Shown here piece by piece: positions 42,323 through 50,601 of a stretch of 64,000 nucleotides of DNA. The notes under the pieces are model-generated. The model was given only the letters and a program-made list of their open reading frames with translations, had not been told where the DNA came from and made no database searches. Within the stretch, counting starts at the first letter, position 1; every line of letters starts with the position of its first letter. Both the position numbers and the translations under genes were made by a program. Source of the stretch: UBA10518 sp022837185 (GTDB lineage: Bacteria > Desulfobacterota > Desulfobulbia > Desulfobulbales > Desulfobulbaceae); the NCBI GenBank assembly GCA_034007705.1, contig JAVEQK010000004.1, positions 1 to 64,000 on the forward strand. The letters run 5' to 3'.

Positions 42323-43072
42323 ATGTTCAAGCTGATCAAAACGCGTTTTCACCAGGGATATCGCACTACTTCCTATCCCGCAGGAACCATTGCGCTTCCC
42401 GCCCCGTACCGGGGCCGGCCGGAGGTCAACCGCTCCTGCGGCCCTGCAATGATTGATCGATGTGTTCAGGCCTGTCCCCAGGGAGCCATTGATGGGGAAA
42501 ATAGGCGGGTGGACATGGGGCGCTGCCTTTTCTGCGGCGAATGCGAACGGGCAGGCAAGGGGGAATTTATCCGGTTCAGCCAGGATTTCAGACTGGCTGC
42601 CGCGGAAAGATCCCACCTGTTCACCTCGGGAGAACTGCCCGACCTTGCCTTGCACGCAAAGCAGCATTTCAGGAAACTTTTCGGCAGGTCGCTTGCCCTG
42701 CGTCAGGTTTCGGCAGGGGGCTGCAATGCCTGCGAGGCGGATACCAATGTTCTCAACACCCCCTTTTTCGACCTGTCACGATTCGGCATCTCTTTTACGG
42801 CTTCGCCGCGCCACGCGGACGGAGTACATGTCACAGGGCCGGTGACGCGGAACATGCGTTCGGCGCTCCTCGCCACCTACGAGGCGATTCCGGAGCCGAA
42901 GGTCGTTATCGCTTCCGGCGCCTGCGCGATCTCGGGAGGACCTTTTTACGGCAGCGGGGAGATCATCCCGCTTGATACACTTCTGCCCGTCGATCTGTAC
43001 ATCCCCGGATGCCCGCCGCACCCGCTGACAACACTTGACGCTCTGCTGCAATATTTTTCGGCGTACGTGTAA
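42323..43072 (+). CDS. Ehr ferredoxin/small-subunit fusion (HyfH-HyfI-like, NuoI-NuoB-like)
   Basis: A 249-residue protein. Residues 35-85 form a ferredoxin-like domain with cysteine groups in RSCGPAMIDRCVQACPQGAI and RCLFCGECERAG, fewer than two complete CxxCxxCxxxC motifs, so at least one cluster is likely. Residues 120-249 are NuoB-like with the four ligands of the proximal Fe-S cluster: GGCNACEADTNVL, SGACAISGGP and PGCPPHP. GGGGAG lies 4-5 bp before the ATG. It links the large subunit to the electron input and ends the cluster; its stop is 108 bp before the converging M20 peptidase gene. Confidence 0.88.
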   Translation: MFKLIKTRFHQGYRTTSYPAGTIALPAPYRGRPEVNRSCGPAMIDRCVQACPQGAIDGENRRVDMGRCLFCGECERAGKGEFIRFSQDFRLAAAERSHLFTSGELPDLALHAKQHFRKLFGRSLALRQVSAGGCNACEADTNVLNTPFFDLSRFGISFTASPRHADGVHVTGPVTRNMRSALLATYEAIPEPKVVIASGACAISGGPFYGSGEIIPLDTLLPVDLYIPGCPPHPLTTLDALLQYFSAYV

Positions 43073-43179
43073 CAGATTGCCCGTGATCGGAGGAGCAGTT
43101 GGCGAAGCCTCCCCCATGGCACCGGAACGGGCGGGTGATGGGGGGCCGGGTCCGTCCGCGGCAGAAGGCGGCATCCCGG

Positions 43180-44328
43180 TCAGAGCGTGGCCAGGGCGAT
43201 GAGCAGCCGGGTCAGGCCGACCATGTCCGCCAGGTTCACCTGTTCGTCGGTGGAGTGGACGTTGGTCATGCCGGTGGCGATGATCGCGGTCTGCAGGCCA
43301 TGGCCGTTGAATATGTTGGCGTCGCTGCCGCCGCCGGCGATGGCGTATTGCAGTTTCAGGCCGATGGACCGGGCCGCCCTGTCGACGTGGCGGAGGACGG
43401 GATCATCAGCGGAGAGCTTCATGACCGGGAAGTCGGGCTCCACGGTGAACGTCAGGTCGGGCCGGCCGCGGGCCTCGCCCCTCGGGTCACGCCAGTCCGA
43501 CACGGTCCTGGCAAAGATGTCCCTGACCTGACCGGTCAGACTTTCCAGCCTGCCCGTGGCATGGCTGCGGATTTCCCCGCGGATGACCACCTGATCGGCA
43601 ACGATGTTGGTGGCCTTGCCGCCCTGGATGGTGCCGAAATTGATGGTGCTCAGGTCGTCCACCCGGCCATGGGGGGAGCTGCTGACGGCCTGGGCCGCCA
43701 GGGTGATGGCGCTGATTCCCCACTCGGGGTGCAGGCCGGCATGGGCGGCGACTCCCCGAACCGTGATATTCAGACGGTTGGCGGCCGGCGCCCCGGTTAT
43801 GACCGTGCCGAAGCCGGTGCTGTCCAGGGCGTAGCCCATCCTGGATCTGAGCAGGGCCGGGTCGAGGGATTTTGCCCCCAGCAGGCCGATCTCCTCGCAG
43901 GTCGTCAGGACGATTTCCAGGGGGCGGTGGGCACTGCGATTCTCGCGCAGGCAGCGGATCGCCTCGATGATGGCGGCAATGCCCGACTTGTCGTCACTGC
44001 CCAGCACCGTGTCGCCGCTGCTGAAGAACAGGTCTCCCTCCCGCCGCACCTTCACGCCCCTGGCCGGCTCCACGGTGTCCATGTGACAGTTGAAGAACAG
44101 GGGGTCACGGGAGGGGTCTCCCGGGAAGCGGATGATCAGGTTGCCGGTGTCGGAGCCGGTGACGGCGGCCGAGCCGTCATCAATGATTTCAGCAGCGCCG
44201 AGTTCGGCAAAGATATCCCTGAGCAGGGCGGCGACTTTTCCTTCCTGCCTGGAGGGGCTGTCGGTCTCGCAGAGGCGGACGAAGTCCGCTGCCAGACGTT
44301 CGCCGTTGATCGGGCATTGATCGGTCAT
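43180..44328 (-). CDS. M20-family metallopeptidase (PepT-like)
   Basis: A 382-residue dinuclear zinc peptidase. Metal-site motifs are FFNCHMDTVEPARG, GSDDKSGIAAIIEAI (bridging Asp), TTCEEIGLLGAKSLD (catalytic and bridging Glu), YALDSTGFG and, near the end, MTNVHSTDEQVNL with the last His. The lid/dimer domain (about residues 190-300) begins TVRGVAAHAGLHPEWG. The layout is that of PepT-like tripeptidases rather than carboxypeptidase G. Its start overlaps the stop of ispDF (ATGA), so the two are coupled, although no functional link is known. Confidence 0.9.
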   Translation of the reverse strand: MTDQCPINGERLAADFVRLCETDSPSRQEGKVAALLRDIFAELGAAEIIDDGSAAVTGSDTGNLIIRFPGDPSRDPLFFNCHMDTVEPARGVKVRREGDLFFSSGDTVLGSDDKSGIAAIIEAIRCLRENRSAHRPLEIVLTTCEEIGLLGAKSLDPALLRSRMGYALDSTGFGTVITGAPAANRLNITVRGVAAHAGLHPEWGISAITLAAQAVSSSPHGRVDDLSTINFGTIQGGKATNIVADQVVIRGEIRSHATGRLESLTGQVRDIFARTVSDWRDPRGEARGRPDLTFTVEPDFPVMKLSADDPVLRHVDRAARSIGLKLQYAIAGGGSDANIFNGHGLQTAIIATGMTNVHSTDEQVNLADMVGLTRLLIALATL

Positions 44329-45515
44329 TCTTTTCTGTCGTCCCCCCGCGGGCGGCGCAGGAGAACGACGGCATGGGCCGCCACCCCTTCGCCTCTCCCG
44401 GTAAAACCCATCTGTTCCGTTGTCGTGGCCTTGATGTTGACGGCGTCCCGGGAGACCGAGCAGGCGGCCGCCAGGCTGTTGCGCATGGGCTCCATGAAAG
44501 ACGCCAGTTTCGGTTGCTGGCAGATGAGGGTCATGTCAACATTGATCAGCGACATGCGGCCTTTGGCGGCGATCCGCATCACCTGCCGCAGCAGTTCGAG
44601 GCTGCTGATGTTTTTGTAGCGGCCGTCGGTGTCCGGAAAATGGCGGCCGATATCCCCTTGACCCATGGCCCCGAGAAGGGCGTCGATGAAGGCATGGGTG
44701 AGGACATCGGCATCGGAATGCCCTGCAAGACCCAGCCGGTACGGGACGGTGACGCCCCCCAGGATCAGCGGGCGTCCTTCCGTGAACCGGTGCGCATCGA
44801 AACCGTGACCGATGGTGATGATTGTTTCCTCCCGCATCAGCCCCGAGGCCAGCACGAGGTCGTCCGGCCGGGTGATTTTGAAATTCAGTTCGCTCCCCTC
44901 GACAATGGCTACCGGGATGCCGGCGTGCTCCAGCAGCGAGGCTTCATCCGTTCCGGAAAAACCGTCCCGGTCGGCCAGGTCATAAGCGCGGCGCAGGAGC
45001 CCGGTCCTCGCGGCCTGCGGGGTCTGGGCCTGCCAGAGACCCGCCCGGTCCACGGTCTGCTGCACGTCCCGGTCCGGTCCCGCCATTTTCAGGGTATCAC
45101 GGACAGGGACGGCGGCGATGGCCGCCCCCCGCTGCATGGCACCCTCCAGGCAGCGCTCGATGATGGCGGGCGTGACAAAGGGGCGGGCGGCGTCATGGAC
45201 CAGGACGACCTCCGTTTCCGCCGGGAGAGCGGACAGTCCCGCTCGAACCGACTCCTGCCGGGTGGGACCGCCGGCGATGACGACGATCCGCTGCCGCTCC
45301 TCCGGAGAAAAAAAAGCGGCGAGCATGGCCGCGGCGGTTTCCCGGCGGTCACCGGGAACTGCCGCGATGACGATGGAGATTTCCCTGACCGCGAGGAAGG
45401 GGGCAATACTCATGACCAGGACAGGTTTTCCGTCAAGGGCGACAAACTGCTTGGGGAGGGCGGAGCCGCAGCGGACTCCGCTCCCGGCGGCAGGAATGAC
45501 GGCGGCGGCGATCAT
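44325..45515 (-). CDS. ispDF: Bifunctional IspD/IspF of the MEP isoprenoid pathway
   Basis: A 396-residue fusion. Residues 1-230 are IspD (4-diphosphocytidyl-2-C-methylerythritol synthase) with AAGSGVRCGSALPKQF, VVLVHDAARPFVTP and WQAQTPQAARTGLL. Residues 235-390 are IspF (MEcPP synthase) with the metal motif GHGFDAHRFTEG, LAGHSDADVLTHAFIDAL, GDIGRHFPD and IKATTTEQMGFTGRGEG. IspDF fusions occur in alpha-, epsilon- and some deltaproteobacteria. The gene is immediately downstream of rnpB on the same strand and overlaps the M20 peptidase gene. Confidence 0.95.
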   Translation of the reverse strand: MIAAAVIPAAGSGVRCGSALPKQFVALDGKPVLVMSIAPFLAVREISIVIAAVPGDRRETAAAMLAAFFSPEERQRIVVIAGGPTRQESVRAGLSALPAETEVVLVHDAARPFVTPAIIERCLEGAMQRGAAIAAVPVRDTLKMAGPDRDVQQTVDRAGLWQAQTPQAARTGLLRRAYDLADRDGFSGTDEASLLEHAGIPVAIVEGSELNFKITRPDDLVLASGLMREETIITIGHGFDAHRFTEGRPLILGGVTVPYRLGLAGHSDADVLTHAFIDALLGAMGQGDIGRHFPDTDGRYKNISSLELLRQVMRIAAKGRMSLINVDMTLICQQPKLASFMEPMRNSLAAACSVSRDAVNIKATTTEQMGFTGRGEGVAAHAVVLLRRPRGDDRKE

Positions 45516-45564
45516 CCGGTTATGTCTCGTCCCCCCTTCGGCTGGGAGGGCGGGGTGAAAAAAT

Positions 45565-45928
45565 GGGGCGGGCTGTAAGCCGAATTCTGTTTCCGCATAC
45601 GCAGACCATGATCATTTATCTGGGATGCCGGTCGCCCGGCATCTCGTGCAACCTACCCGGAAACATCAGGCGGGCAGCCTTCAAGCGTTTCCCTATTTGG
45701 TCTTGCACCCGGTGGGGTTTACCCTGCCTCCCATGTCACCATGGAAGCGGTGAGCTCTTACCTCGCCATTTCAACCTTGCCTGTTTCCGCCCGGAAGCGG
45801 CTCATCGGCGGTATGTTTTCTGTGGCACTTTCCCCCGGTTACCCGGAGTTCGCGTTACGAACCACCGTGCCCTGTGGTGTTCGGACTTTCCTCCCCGGCG
45901 CGGGCCGGAGCGATCATGCGCCCACCCC
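45565..45928 (-). ncRNA. rnpB: RNase P RNA (bacterial type A)
   Basis: Read on the minus strand, the 5' end GGGGTGGGC pairs with the 3' GCCCGCCCC (helix P1). The conserved GAGGAAAGTCCGAAC core follows 5' and the family 3' segment ATTCGGCTTACAGCCCG is present. The P4 region and the conserved CGAACTCCGGG and AGATGCCGGG-like segments lie between. A T-run follows P1. Ends are estimated from P1. Its 5' end overlaps the last codons of the RNase HI-like gene by about 15 bases. Confidence 0.95.
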
Positions 45929-46561
45929 AATCTGTTGCTGCCGTCCGTCGATGCCCATGTTGGCCAGTTTGTCGGCCCGGGCGTTTTCCGAACGGGGAAT
46001 GTGATGTATGCTCCAGCGCTCCAGGCGGTTCAGCAGGTCATTGGCCTTGATGAACAATGGCTGGAGCTGGGCGTTTCTGACTTTGTACTGGCCGCGTATC
46101 TGCCTGACGATCAGCTCGGAATCAAGATGGATGCGCAAGGTGCGGCATCCGAAGCGGACGGCGGCCTCCAGCCCGGCTATCAGTGCTCGATATTCCGCGA
46201 CATTGTTGGTGCACCGGCCAAGATAGATGGCCTCGGCGGCGATTTCCCGTCCGTTTTTGTCGAGCAGGACCACTCCGGCGCCGGCTTCGCCGGGATTGCC
46301 GCGTGAAGCGCCATCGGTAAACAATATACAGCTCCCGGCGTGCTCTTTCAAGGGGGAAGGCTTGGGTCCACCCCCGGTGTCCGGAGACGGAGGCGCGCCG
46401 GCTGGTGTCCGCCGCCCCGCTTTGGGGTGCCCGGCCATGGTCCGCAGAGCGTCCCTGATTGATTCCGGTGCTGCGGCCGGGAAGAGATCCCGCAGCACAT
46501 CGTCGGAAAGACGGGCGGCCAGGGTCAGGAGGAGGGCGGGATCAATGATTTGGTCAGGCAT
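45914..46561 (-). CDS. RNase HI-like (RnhA/Rnh-rv type) protein
   Basis: A 215-residue protein. The RNase HI-like domain (residues 78-205) begins ILFTDGASRGNPGEAGAGVV with the first catalytic Asp; the Glu lies in NNVAEYRALIAGLEAA, the next Asp in LDSELIVRQI, and the last Asp in HIPRSENARADKLAN. The short N-terminal domain (1-70) is of unknown fold. The enzyme cleaves RNA in RNA-DNA hybrids. The 3' end of the gene extends into rnpB, so the two are partly overlapping. Its ATG overlaps the zinc-ribbon gene by 8 bases. Confidence 0.88.
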   Translation of the reverse strand: MPDQIIDPALLLTLAARLSDDVLRDLFPAAAPESIRDALRTMAGHPKAGRRTPAGAPPSPDTGGGPKPSPLKEHAGSCILFTDGASRGNPGEAGAGVVLLDKNGREIAAEAIYLGRCTNNVAEYRALIAGLEAAVRFGCRTLRIHLDSELIVRQIRGQYKVRNAQLQPLFIKANDLLNRLERWSIHHIPRSENARADKLANMGIDGRQQQIGVGA

Positions 46562-47285
46562 CGAGGGACTCGGCTTCTTCTTCCTCCAGATAGTACAGGA
46601 TGCGTTGACAGGTGGGACAGAAGTTCAACTTCTCACCCTTGCGCACTTCGTTCTCCTGTTGGGGGGGGATGGTCATGAAGCAGCCCTGGCAGACGCCGTT
46701 TCTGGTCGGGACCACCGCGGTGCCGTTCCGTCTTTCCCGCAGCATGGTATAGCGTTGCAGGGTGTTTGGCTGCAGGGCCGGGGCCAGGGCCTCCCTTTTG
46801 CCCATCACGACTGTTTTCCGGGAGTTGATTTTGTTGACGGCTTTTTTCACTTCCTCTTTTTTGCCGAGCAGCAGCTCTTTTTCTTCGGCAATCAGTCCTT
46901 CCAGTTCAGCGGCATCCTGCCCCAGTTGTTCAACCTGTTCAATGAGCTGGAGAATCCTGTCCTCCTGGGTCTTGATCATTTTCTTGTTTTCCTCGATCTC
47001 CTTCAGCAGTGCCTGATGTTCGCGACTGGTCTGGACCTGCATCATTTTATTCTGCCTGTCCTTGATGCGGGCGAATGATTCCTCCATGCCGGTTTTCAGT
47101 TCGCGCTGCTGCCGTTCAAGCTGCTCCGATTCCTCCCGGCACAGGCTGATTTTGTTCTCCTTGTCGGCGATGGATTGTTCCAGGGCGGTTATTTCTTGCT
47201 CCATGGCGTGAATTTCCTGATCAAAACCGTCAATCTCCGAATCGATTGCCTGCAGGTCGATGAGTTTGGTGATTTCTTCGTTCAA
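46554..47285 (-). CDS. Coiled-coil zinc-ribbon protein (C4-type, DUF164)
   Basis: A 243-residue protein: residues 1-190 form a long coiled coil (e.g. ITALEQSIADKENKISLC, QLIEQVEQLGQDAAELEGLI), and residues 198-235 carry a C4 zinc ribbon with CQGC and CPTC. The start is TTG (47285) with AAGGAG 8 bp upstream. Such proteins (CT398/FlgZ-like family) are widely conserved; a link to RNA or secretion has been suggested for relatives. It is in one operon with the RNase HI-like gene. Confidence 0.88.
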   Translation of the reverse strand: MNEEITKLIDLQAIDSEIDGFDQEIHAMEQEITALEQSIADKENKISLCREESEQLERQQRELKTGMEESFARIKDRQNKMMQVQTSREHQALLKEIEENKKMIKTQEDRILQLIEQVEQLGQDAAELEGLIAEEKELLLGKKEEVKKAVNKINSRKTVVMGKREALAPALQPNTLQRYTMLRERRNGTAVVPTRNGVCQGCFMTIPPQQENEVRKGEKLNFCPTCQRILYYLEEEEAESLDA

Positions 47286-47469
47286 TGGTCCACTCCTTTT
47301 CAGGTCCGTAAATGTATTTGTGCCGATGCCCGTCGATAAACGGTTTTACCAACGTCGGCCGGCTGCGCTGCCATGCCCGGCCGATCGATCAGCGTTTTAA
47401 CTGGTTGTTGTGCGAGCTCACCTGTCCACTGATGGGTATCTGCGGTAGATGGCATCGCCCGATTCGTCA

Positions 47470-48288
47470 TCAATTGCTCTCATTCAGCAGGGTGAGGGGG
47501 GCGGTCTGCCTCGCCGAGACCCCGACGGGAATGGAACCGAAACGTGCCGATGCTTCGACCGCCAATCTCTGTGCGAAATCAAGCAGGGCGGAATTTTCGG
47601 TGGCAAAATGCCCGGCGTCGATGATCCACATGCCCGTCTGTTCCGCCAACCGGGCGACATGGTGCTTGACTTCGGCGGTGACGAAGACCTGGGCGCCGGC
47701 CCGCAGGGCGGTGTCGGCAAGTTCCGAACAGGAGCCGCCGCAGACTGCCGCCCGGCTGATCCGTTCAGGCCGGGGCCCGGCTCCGAGAATCCAGGGAGGA
47801 TTGCACGCCTCTTTCAGACGCCGGATGAATTCAGGGGCCGAAATTGGTGCGGGATAGGTGCCGATCCGGCCGAGACCGCATCCGGCATCGCTGTTTTCCT
47901 GCCTTGCCAGCGGCGCGGTTTCTGTGAGCCCCAGCCGCCGGGCCAGGATTTCACTGACGCCTTGGGGGGCCGAATCAAGATTGGTATGACAGCTTATGAT
48001 ATTGATCCGCTGACGAAGGGCCCGGGAGATGAATTTCCCTACCGGCCGGTCCGGATCGATGGATTTCAGGGGGTGAAAGATAACGGGATGATGGGTGATG
48101 AGCAGGTTGGCCCCCCGGGCCTCCGCTTCCTCGAGGAGTTCGGAGGTAGGGTCAAGGCCGATCAGGATGGTTGTGACTTTTTCTTCCGGGCTGCCGATGA
48201 GAAGCCCTGTGTTGTCCCAGGGTTCGGCCAGCTTTGCCGGGGCCATGGCTTCAATGATTGCGAGAATATCCCGAACGGTTGGTGTCAT
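47470..48288 (-). CDS. Nif3-like dinuclear metal-binding protein
   Basis: A 272-residue member of the Nif3/YbgI/DUF34 family. Metal ligands are in LLITHHPVIFHPLKSI (HHP), and the C-terminal ones in GMWIIDAGHFATENSAL (H and E). The N-terminal start IIEAMAPAKLAEPWDNTGLLIG is typical. A GTP-cyclohydrolase-type role has been proposed for the family but is not established. It lies 185 bp upstream of the zinc-ribbon gene on the same strand; that interval (47286-47469) holds nothing recognisable. Confidence 0.9.
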   Translation of the reverse strand: MTPTVRDILAIIEAMAPAKLAEPWDNTGLLIGSPEEKVTTILIGLDPTSELLEEAEARGANLLITHHPVIFHPLKSIDPDRPVGKFISRALRQRINIISCHTNLDSAPQGVSEILARRLGLTETAPLARQENSDAGCGLGRIGTYPAPISAPEFIRRLKEACNPPWILGAGPRPERISRAAVCGGSCSELADTALRAGAQVFVTAEVKHHVARLAEQTGMWIIDAGHFATENSALLDFAQRLAVEASARFGSIPVGVSARQTAPLTLLNESN

Positions 48289-48300
48289 TTAACCTGCGTG

Positions 48301-48337
48301 AAAACAAAAAGAGGTACATTCGCAGGGAAGTACCTCT
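48301..48337 (-). terminator. Intrinsic terminator downstream of the tRNA gene
   Basis: On the minus strand, AGAGGTAC (48337-48330) and GTACCTCT (48317-48310) form a perfect 8-bp stem followed by TTTTTGTTTT. It lies about 140 bp after the tRNA 3' end and just before the nif3-like gene. Confidence 0.75.
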
Positions 48338-48476
48338 TGCAACTGACGGGTTGTCGGTTATGGCGTCTTGACAAAATGCGTTTTCGAAAGCGGTTGTTGT
48401 GCTCAATCATCCTGGTTGGCCGGTATCGGCAACGGGACAAGGAGCGGTTATTTTCCATTTCGCCTTCATGACTGTG

Positions 48477-48553
48477 TGGTGGGCCTACCTGGACTCGAAC
48501 CAGGGACCGACCGGTTATGAGCCGGTGGCTCTAGCCAACTGAGCTATAGGCCC
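48477..48553 (-). tRNA. tRNA with CAU anticodon (probably Ile2, possibly elongator Met)
   Basis: A complete 77-base cloverleaf: acceptor GGGCCTA/TAGGCCC, D-arm AGCTCAGTTGG, anticodon stem ACCGG-CTCATAA-CCGGT with anticodon CAU at 48519-48517, T-arm with GGTTCGAGTCC, and an encoded CCA. CAU in an Ile2-type context (lysidine-modified) or elongator Met cannot be separated with certainty; the acceptor stem and anticodon-stem pattern favour Ile2. Confidence 0.9.
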
Positions 48554-48758
48554 ATCTCTTCAGAAGAACTTTTTATATTACCATGAAAAACAATCCGGTC
48601 AATATTTTTCTTAACATTTCTCGTCAAGGTCCGGAGAGGGAGCGGATATTTGTCCGGTCCTCCCGGAGTTGCTTGGCAGGGAGGAAATCAGTGACTATGA
48701 TGTGTGGAATACAATTCGAACCGAAGCGGCGGCTGCTTCAGGGAGAGCTCCCCCGACA

Positions 48759-50567
48759 ATGATATACAACAACCTCCTCTATTTTCTGGTGGCGATTTTT
48801 GTCCTGTCCACGGACCGGGCGCCGGAAGTTCCGGTGCTGCCTCCCATGGCGGCCCTGCCCCTGCTGCTCGCAGTGTATGCGGCGTTTTTCATATTGAGCG
48901 GGACGATTTATTCCAGGGTCCGGGACGGCGGGACAAGGGCGTATTTTGCCGCGGAAGGAAAGCTGTCCATCCTGGCTGTCCTGCTCTTCGTGCTGACACT
49001 GCATGGCCTGGACTTGAAATATTATGTCCATCCCCTTTCCCTGGACGGCAGGCTGCCGGCCCTGGAGAATATCGGCGGGCTGGCCTTTTTCTTTGTTTTT
49101 CTCATCCTCATGTGGATACGGGCCAGGGTCCATTATCAGGCCATATTTCCGCGCACCCACACCGCCCTGTCCTTTATTGTCGCCAATATCCGGGTCAACC
49201 TGCCCATTATCCTGCCCTGGATGGCGCTGTCGCTTCTCTTTGACCTGCTGGCGCTCCTCAATATTCCCGGCCTGCAGAGAGTCATGTCCTCACCATGGGG
49301 TGACCTGTTCCTTTTCCTGGTCTTTATTGTTTTTCTTCTCCTCTTTTTTCCCCCGCTGGTCCGCGCGCTCTGGGGCTGCCAGCCGCTGCCCCCCGGACCC
49401 CTGCGGGCAAGGATGGAATCCTTCTGCCGCCAGCAGGGCTTCACGGCTGATATCCTCGTCTGGCCGCTGTTCGAAGGCCAGGTCGTCACCGCGGGGGTCA
49501 TGGGCATTGTTCCGCGCCTGCGCTATCTGCTGGTTACCCCCGCCCTGCTGCACGCGATGGACTGGGAGGAGTTGAAAGCGGTTCTGGCCCATGAAATCGG
49601 TCACGTCAAGAAGAGACACCTCCCCCTGTATATCTTTCTGTTCCTGGGTTTCAGCCTGCTCGCCGGCATGGCGGTGGAGCCGATGCCGTACCTGATCCTC
49701 GGCTCCGATCTGTATTACCGGCTTCTCGACCGGCTGGCCATGTCGCCGGAAGCCCTCCTGGCCGTATTGGTCACGGTACCCCTGCTGTTGCTCATGGTTG
49801 TCTATTTCCGCTACCTGTTCGGATACTTTATCAGGAATTTCGAAAGACAGGCGGACCTGTACGTGTTTCAGGCCCTGGGAAAAAGCGGCGCGCTGATCAG
49901 TTCTTTCGAGAAGATCGCCCAATTGGGCGGCAAAATACGTGACCAGAAAAGCTGGCACCATTTCGGCCTCGGGGAGCGGATCGATTTCCTTGAAAAATGC
50001 GAGCGGGACAGGGGTCTGGTCCGTAGACATGACCGCAAGGTGTATTGCAGCCTTGTCGTGTATTTCCTTTTCATTTCTGTCAGCGGGGGTCTTCTGGGCG
50101 CCGCGGATTATGACAGGCTGGACGACGAGAGCGAGATCCGCTATGTCGAGGCTGTGCTCGAACATAAACTGCGCAAGGACCCGGAAAACGGGTTGCTTTT
50201 TCTGCTGCTGGGGGACCTGCTGCAGGAAAAAAAGATGGAAAGCAGGGCCGCGGCCGCCTATGAGCGGGCGCTTGATCTCAATCCGATGAATCCCGACGTC
50301 CACAATAATCTCGCCTGGCTGCTGGTGACGGCAAGGGACCCAACGCTGCATGATCCGGTCAGATCCCTGCAGCTGGCCAGGCGGGCAGTGCGGATCAAGG
50401 AGTCCGGCTATATCCTGGATACCCTGGCGGTGGCCCTCTGGGCCAACGATCTGATCGATGAGGCGATGGCCGCCGAGGCGCGGGCCATGGAGATTGATCC
50501 GGAAAACAAACGGTATTATCTCCAGCAGATGAAAAAGATCCGGAGCCAACCCTGGGCCCACAACTGA
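48759..50567 (+). CDS. M48-family membrane metalloprotease with TPR repeats
   Basis: A 602-residue protein. Six to eight hydrophobic helices occupy residues 1-230; the catalytic site LAHEIGHVKKRHL (HEXXH, around residue 280) is followed by two more helices and the third ligand in NFERQADLYVF. The C-terminal part has two or three TPR units, e.g. LLLGDLLQEKKMESRAAAAYERAL. The layout is like BepA/YfgC-type or HtpX-type M48 proteins, but with many more membrane helices. ATG 48759 is chosen because GGGAGAG is upstream; the TTG frame start at 48669 has no support. The gene is alone on the plus strand. Targets are probably envelope proteins. Confidence 0.87.
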   Translation: MIYNNLLYFLVAIFVLSTDRAPEVPVLPPMAALPLLLAVYAAFFILSGTIYSRVRDGGTRAYFAAEGKLSILAVLLFVLTLHGLDLKYYVHPLSLDGRLPALENIGGLAFFFVFLILMWIRARVHYQAIFPRTHTALSFIVANIRVNLPIILPWMALSLLFDLLALLNIPGLQRVMSSPWGDLFLFLVFIVFLLLFFPPLVRALWGCQPLPPGPLRARMESFCRQQGFTADILVWPLFEGQVVTAGVMGIVPRLRYLLVTPALLHAMDWEELKAVLAHEIGHVKKRHLPLYIFLFLGFSLLAGMAVEPMPYLILGSDLYYRLLDRLAMSPEALLAVLVTVPLLLLMVVYFRYLFGYFIRNFERQADLYVFQALGKSGALISSFEKIAQLGGKIRDQKSWHHFGLGERIDFLEKCERDRGLVRRHDRKVYCSLVVYFLFISVSGGLLGAADYDRLDDESEIRYVEAVLEHKLRKDPENGLLFLLLGDLLQEKKMESRAAAAYERALDLNPMNPDVHNNLAWLLVTARDPTLHDPVRSLQLARRAVRIKESGYILDTLAVALWANDLIDEAMAAEARAMEIDPENKRYYLQQMKKIRSQPWAHN

Positions 50568-50601
50568 CAGCTCCCGGCGCGGCAGGCTTAAGCTGAAAGC
50601 T

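Noticed and set aside
40794..43072. Call of the cluster as formate hydrogenlyase / NiFe hydrogenase 4
   Set aside because: The large subunit lacks both CxxC motifs needed to bind NiFe, and no formate dehydrogenase or maturation genes are adjacent.
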